Assembly (NCBI RefSeq): GCF_000699445.3
Contig: NC_067198.1
Coordinates: 33,756,536 to 33,820,535 of the forward strand
Length of the DNA: 64,000 nt
Source of the DNA: Schistosoma haematobium
Lineage: Eukaryota; Platyhelminthes; Trematoda; Strigeidida; Schistosomatidae
Reading direction: 5' to 3'
The translations under genes and the position numbers were made by a program. Numbering within the stretch: the first letter of the stretch is position 1; each line of letters begins with the position of its first letter. Positions 59,483-64,000 of this stretch are shown piece by piece. The notes under the pieces were generated by a model. The model had not been told where the DNA came from. It was given only the letters and a program-made list of their open reading frames with translations, and did not search any database.

Positions 59483-61225
59483 CTGTATTATTATGGACGG
59501 GGGCGTTTAAATTGGGACTTGTTGCAGTTCCACTATGAAACTGTGATACACGATTACGTTCAGTTGTAACAGCTGCTTTGACCTTCATTAAAGTTTCGGA
59601 TTTCGCTTGTTCAATATCATATTCTTCTTCAACATTAATACCCGACCGACAAGCTGCAGCTTTTGCAGCTACAGCTATTGAGCTGTATGATTTTCGGTGT
59701 GTAGATCCAGTCGATATACCAACAGAATCTTGATCATTCTGAATGGGATCACATGGAACAGATATGTCAGAGCCAGTACCAATTCCTTCATCGTTAGTTT
59801 TTGTTTCTACAGAATCATCATTCATTTCTTCAAGTCGACGTAAAATTCTTTGAGCTTCGATTTCTTGACTGTCGTCTTCTTGAATCACATTACCAGATAC
59901 TGATTCAGCATTTTCAGGACCACGTATATCTTCAGATTTACAATTACATGAGTTGACATCCGCCATCTTTTTCGCCATGAAATGGGCATATAATTCTGTT
60001 TGTGTAATCAAGAAATTCAGTTTTTGTTGTTGTCTTCTTGCCTCCAAAAGTTTTAAGTTGGCTTTACGTTGTTCAGCTGAAGCCTTCTCTGCTCGTCGAC
60101 GTATAGCTGTGTTTGATTCCATCACTGAAGTAGACATGTTCAACTCTAAACCTCCACTTTCTGGGCGGGCAGAAGTGTAATAATCAGGTAAATCCATAAG
60201 TGAAGAGAAATGAGTAATATTAGAATTGGATGGTATAGTTACACCATTGATTGTAAGTGGACCCGAACCATTAGCTGTACTCGAAGTTGAGCTACGCCAG
60301 TTAGATGCAATTTCGCGTGACAGACGATGTCCACGACTTATTGAAACTCTAGCAGCTTTTTGGGAAAGCAATGCCTTTTGACGTAACAAACGTGCGCACT
60401 CACGAGCAGCGCGTTTTGCTAGGATTATCTTATCTCGACGATTAGTACCACGTTGCCTTGCCGCCTTACAAATTATCTTTTTAGCCAAAGATTTCCACGC
60501 ACGTAACACTTTAGCTGAAAGTCTCCTAGCTCCTGGAACACTAGAGACTGTGCTTAAGACGGCATCACCAGATTTGACTTGAAGATCTGACTGTATTTTA
60601 CGTATACTTAGACGACCAGTAGCAGCACGCGCAGAAAATGCTTGACGTTGGCGAGAAACTATAGTAGTCAACTGGTCTTCTTCCTCACCATCGTCTTCAT
60701 CTAGATATTGGGATTTGTTGTCAGTATGTGTGGTCATTTTCAGATTTTCAGCTGGAATGGATGGTTTGTTTATATCACGCCGTTTTAGTAATGAGTTATT
60801 GTAACAATGTTTTCGCGACCATAATGAATTCGGAGGATAATTGGATGGACGACTGAATTTTGAAGATCGATTGCCACGAATTAATTGAGTTGATTTTCGT
60901 TTACGCATACCAGAAACAAAGCTTGAATTCCTTCACGACACAGCAGAAGTAGAAAGGTTTCTTTGTGACATTTTTTTGATTTTGAGGTCACCGGGCATGT
61001 CCATGTTTTTTTGAGACAGAGCATCCTCAGAAAGCGCCTGAATACCAACAGAAGCTAAAACAGATTGTCTTTCTTTCTCTTTCATACACGCCACAAGTTC
61101 ACGAGCTTCTGATCTCCATTCAGCCAACAAAATATGAAACTCCTGTAAAATTTGTGGAGAAGAAGAGCTTATGGGACGCGATTGTTCACCTTCAGAAGGC
61201 TTAAGTAGTCCGTATTCAAGGTGTG
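59483..61225 (-). pseudogene. INO80: INO80-like pseudogene, N-terminal part with DBINO domain
   Basis: The minus frame has EFHILLAEWRSEARELV, a TGA at 60933-60935 in the same frame as the flanking coding sequence (61130-60936 and 60932-59483), then a long open stretch. It includes RLSAKVLRAWKSLAKKII, RAARECARLLRQKALLSQKA, RRRAEKASAEQRKANLKLLE and KLNFLITQTELYAHFMAKKM. The last segment is the hallmark of the DBINO domain that binds DNA in INO80 remodellers. An acidic/Ser-rich linker follows to APVHNNT, where the LINE (AAT)n tail begins. No donor site is visible at this junction, so the LINE appears to have inserted in coding sequence. Confidence 0.85.
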
Positions 61226-61726
61226 AAGAGCATTTTTTAAGCTAGTATTCATTTTCCAAATTGTGGAACATCATAGGATTCACGAAAACCGATTTGGGGA
61301 AACTTTGAAGTCTCGGTGTCTTATCCGTTTCGCCATCCATTTCCTTTCTAACGATTTTTAACTACATATTCGAACAACCTCGGGTGCAGAGCAACTCAAA
61401 CGAAAGATTTCATCCTGCACCATCCTCAAAGCCTTGAACATTCCAAAGGGACATAAGGTTGCGACATTTAGAAGCTCCTACCTTCAATGGACCTATTCTT
61501 GACCATCAGTTGCACATTTGCAACGCAACTTTCATGAAGCGCGCCAACTGTAGTACTGATTAAAACCATCTACATTCATATCCTATAAATTATCAGCCCA
61601 GCTATGTAATTTGCTACAGTGGATCTTGTATCATTTGTATCAGTTTGATCTTGCCTGTGAACTGGCATGCCTCATGTAACAAACTGTTATTTGAAAATAA
61701 ATTATTATTATTAAATATGAAAGCCA
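61226..61726 (+). mobile_element. Probable LINE 3' end (UTR and tail)
   Basis: The stretch from about 61360 reads like a LINE 3' UTR. It is less AT-rich than its surroundings and ends TGAAAATAAATTATTATTATTAA (61688-61711) with a polyadenylation-like AATAAA and an (ATT)n tail. No reading frame is preserved. Family unknown. Confidence 0.4.
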
Positions 61727-62770
61727 TGTTGAATGTATTTGCTAAACCTCTGGCCATACTGTTTGGTATGCTTTGCGGCTGTCTAGATCGCCAAGAGACT
61801 GGAGAGACACAATAATTAGTCCGATGTACAAGACGGGAAGCAGAGACTTATTTAGTAACTACCGACCTGTTAGTCTGACCCATGTAGTTGTCAAACTAAT
61901 TGGAACGACTATTCAATTGGTTATTTTTTAAACTATGCGGGGGGGGGCAGAATCTTTTATTCGTGGAGCAATACGGTTTTATGAAAGTCGTATCATGCAC
62001 GACGAACTGCTAGCTGCAATAAACAACTAGGCTTCGGCGAAAGATAGAAATATTTCTGTAGATGTAATCTTCACAGGTGTAAGTAAAGCCTTTGACAATA
62101 TCTCTAATCATAAACTAGATAAGTGGCTATCTCAATGATAAGAGACAGCATGTAAGAGCGAATGGAGATCTCTCGGCATGAAAGCCTGAAAAAGGTGGAG
62201 TTCCCCAAGGTAAAATCGTTGGTCACCTTTATTTGTTTATTTATGTAAGTGAATTACCAGCTGTAACAGTGTCATCCGTTCTACACTTCGCCGATGATAT
62301 AAAGACTGGAAGACTCATAGAAAGTAAGTCAGATAGAATGGCATCACAGGATGACCCTATTTCACTGACTGCATGGATGAGCAGGTGGTCATTAAAAGTT
62401 AACTCTAACAAGGTTAGAGTGATGCAATATAATAACTGGGACTATTCATATCACTACACAGTATGTGGAGTTTTGTTACCTTAGTTAATGGACTGCAAAG
62501 ATCTAGGAGTCATAATAAGTGGCGAACTCGAAACTACGAGTAACTGCAGAGCTTCATGTTCTTATTCGTAAGTCATTTCATTCTAGGAAAGTCTAAAAAC
62601 AAATCCAATCGTTTACATCTGGAGTTCCGTTTCTCGTACTCAGCAGAGAATTACTGGAATTCTCTACCAGAGCATTTAATATCATAACCTTCCGTTGAAA
62701 GGCACGGCAGGCTGTTACGCAGTGGGTTTTCGCGCACATGTAACATGTCATCTAGGATTTTGGGATGTCG
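61727..62770 (+). mobile_element. CR1-like LINE remnant, RT half
   Basis: Plus-strand frames with several shifts give NYRPVSLTHVV, VSKAFDNISNHKLDKW (motif A), GGVPQGKIVGHLYLFIYVSE, then VLHFADDIKTGRLI (catalytic FADD intact), WMSRWSLKVNSNKVRVMQYN, LMDCKDLGVIISGEL and YWNSLPEHLIS near the C terminus. A GGGGGGGGG run at 61939-61947 marks one break. It is like the missing second half of the element at 51.5-53.5 kb. Confidence 0.7.
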
Positions 62771-64000
62771 TTATTTACAGGTAAAACATTTTTCTTTCCA
62801 TCTCACGTTAATTTTCGTAATGTTTTTGCTTATTACATGACATTTATTGTAGCTTATTAGTAGTTTAACATATTTATTGCTGACAAACTGTGCGAATGTT
62901 TAGTAAGCTTAATGTGGTTATTTGTAACATTACTAATTCAGGCTAGTGAAATTCACCGTTTACCAAGTCATAAATAGATCATAATCAGATTTTTATGGAA
63001 GAATGAGTGTTAAGAACTTTTACATATAATCCAAGTCCTTAATTATGGTGGTGATGAACGTGGATATTGGTAGCTGTTTGTAAACTGTAGGTTGAAGCAA
63101 TTAGCATGGTATCAAGTAAACTACTAACGTAGTGAGTCGATCATAGTAACCTGATGGGGATTTGAAGCTCTCAGTGTATGATACGACACAACCCTAGAAG
63201 AACTAGAATCAAATAACAAGTATTGATGAGTTAATCCTTGAATTCCTACTGCATTACAGACTGACTCGGTATAAATCCAAAGTAATTCAGGCCGAATACG
63301 TGGCGGAAAAAATGAACGAGCAATCCAACCTAAAACACAAATTTCTAACACTAATATCTCCATTCTAGCCACGAAACTCAGCTAAAGTAATAAAGTAATA
63401 AAATATTATACGAGATAATTTGTGGAGATAAATAACGTTTAATCTGGAAGACAAAATCATCGATAGATGGTCGATTCTTAATAACAGCAAGCATGTACTA
63501 CATGGGCATATTTTGCCTTCGGCCATGCTGACGAGTGGACACTAACTTTCTTTCCTAATTGTTTATGAGTTGTGGTCATGTTAGTAATCTAATTACCCAT
63601 ACCGGAGTTATATGCAAAAATGAACTGTGTAACCATTTGCATCTCATTCACCTCCTTAATTATGGTGGTGTTGAAACATTCAAAGCGAGATTGGACGTTC
63701 ACAGTGTTACAAATCACAAAGAATAATACAGCTCGATAAACCTTTCCTTACAACTAAAGATATTAATAACTGTCCAGTTAGGCAATTGATTTAAAACGAG
63801 GATTTTTCAGTTGGAATCCCGAAATAACAATACCTTTAGAAATTCGGAAGGTTAACTTGAACCTCGAGTCCTTTGCTCTTCTTCCTTTTGTTTAACGAAA
63901 TTTGAAAGACTTGTCAAACGCCTCGTTATTTGGAATCGCTCAGTGTGACCTTGAGGTTGCTGCACAGGTTAGCTACTGTGTGTGGGTTCTTCTTAGTCTT
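62771..64000. other. Repeat-like right edge of the window
   Basis: Two copies of CTTAATTATGGTGGTG lie at about 63039 and 63655, in otherwise different context. The second is followed by a VETFKARLDVHSV frame, a LINE C-terminus-like segment. Around 63120-63400 the minus strand has an 82-codon frame (WIARSFFPPRIRPELLWIYT) in less AT-rich DNA that I cannot identify, probably repeat-derived. No host gene could be supported. Confidence 0.4.

Overview
The window looks like a piece of a blood-fluke (Schistosoma) nuclear genome. It is AT-rich, with short exons spread over introns of several kilobases, and it is full of dispersed repeats. These include schistosome-type Sm-alpha/SINE-like elements with hammerhead ribozymes, an SR2-like RTE retrotransposon, CR1-like LINEs, Penelope-like elements, a Merlin-type DNA transposon and solo LTRs. 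I assign no species; the genus call rests on the ribozyme SINEs and the SR2-like LINE.

Three host loci can be supported, all on the minus strand. (1) About 3.0-8.5 kb holds the 5' half of a peroxidasin gene: signal peptide, leucine-rich repeats, Ig domains and the entry to the haem peroxidase domain. The catalytic exons lie off the left edge. (2) About 34.2-49.8 kb holds a four-exon gene whose splice phases all agree, encoding a protein of about 957 residues that I read as CFAP92/KIAA1257-like (ciliary). Its last exon is Asn-rich and its stop codon lies in an old LTR. (3) About 54.1-61.2 kb holds an INO80-type chromatin remodeller (DBINO region plus first helicase lobe). It carries two in-frame stops, a frameshift and a CR1 LINE, so I call it a pseudogene.

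Region by region: 0-3 kb is peroxidasin intron or flank with a head-to-head pair of hammerhead SINEs. 3-8.5 kb is peroxidasin with small repeats in its intron. 8.6-34 kb has no recognisable host exon and is a mosaic of LTR, SINE, SR2, Penelope, Merlin and MITE-like copies in AT-rich DNA. 34-50 kb is the CFAP92-like gene, with an almost intact SR2-like element in intron 1 and a Penelope-like 3' end in intron 3. 50-64 kb is LINE debris surrounding the INO80 pseudogene and a nearly full-length CR1 LINE.

The most interesting signal is the second hammerhead-SINE family. One copy is a 403-nt monomer that starts within a base of the ribozyme cleavage site. Another copy ends exactly at that site. Four copies carry an inverted piece of their own cleavage-proximal tail joined to a 5'-truncated body, which suggests that self-cleaved RNA monomers are reverse-transcribed with twin-priming-like inversions. 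A second strong signal is a pair of about 795-bp Merlin-type transposons with 8-bp target duplications that share the same dead transposase remnant.
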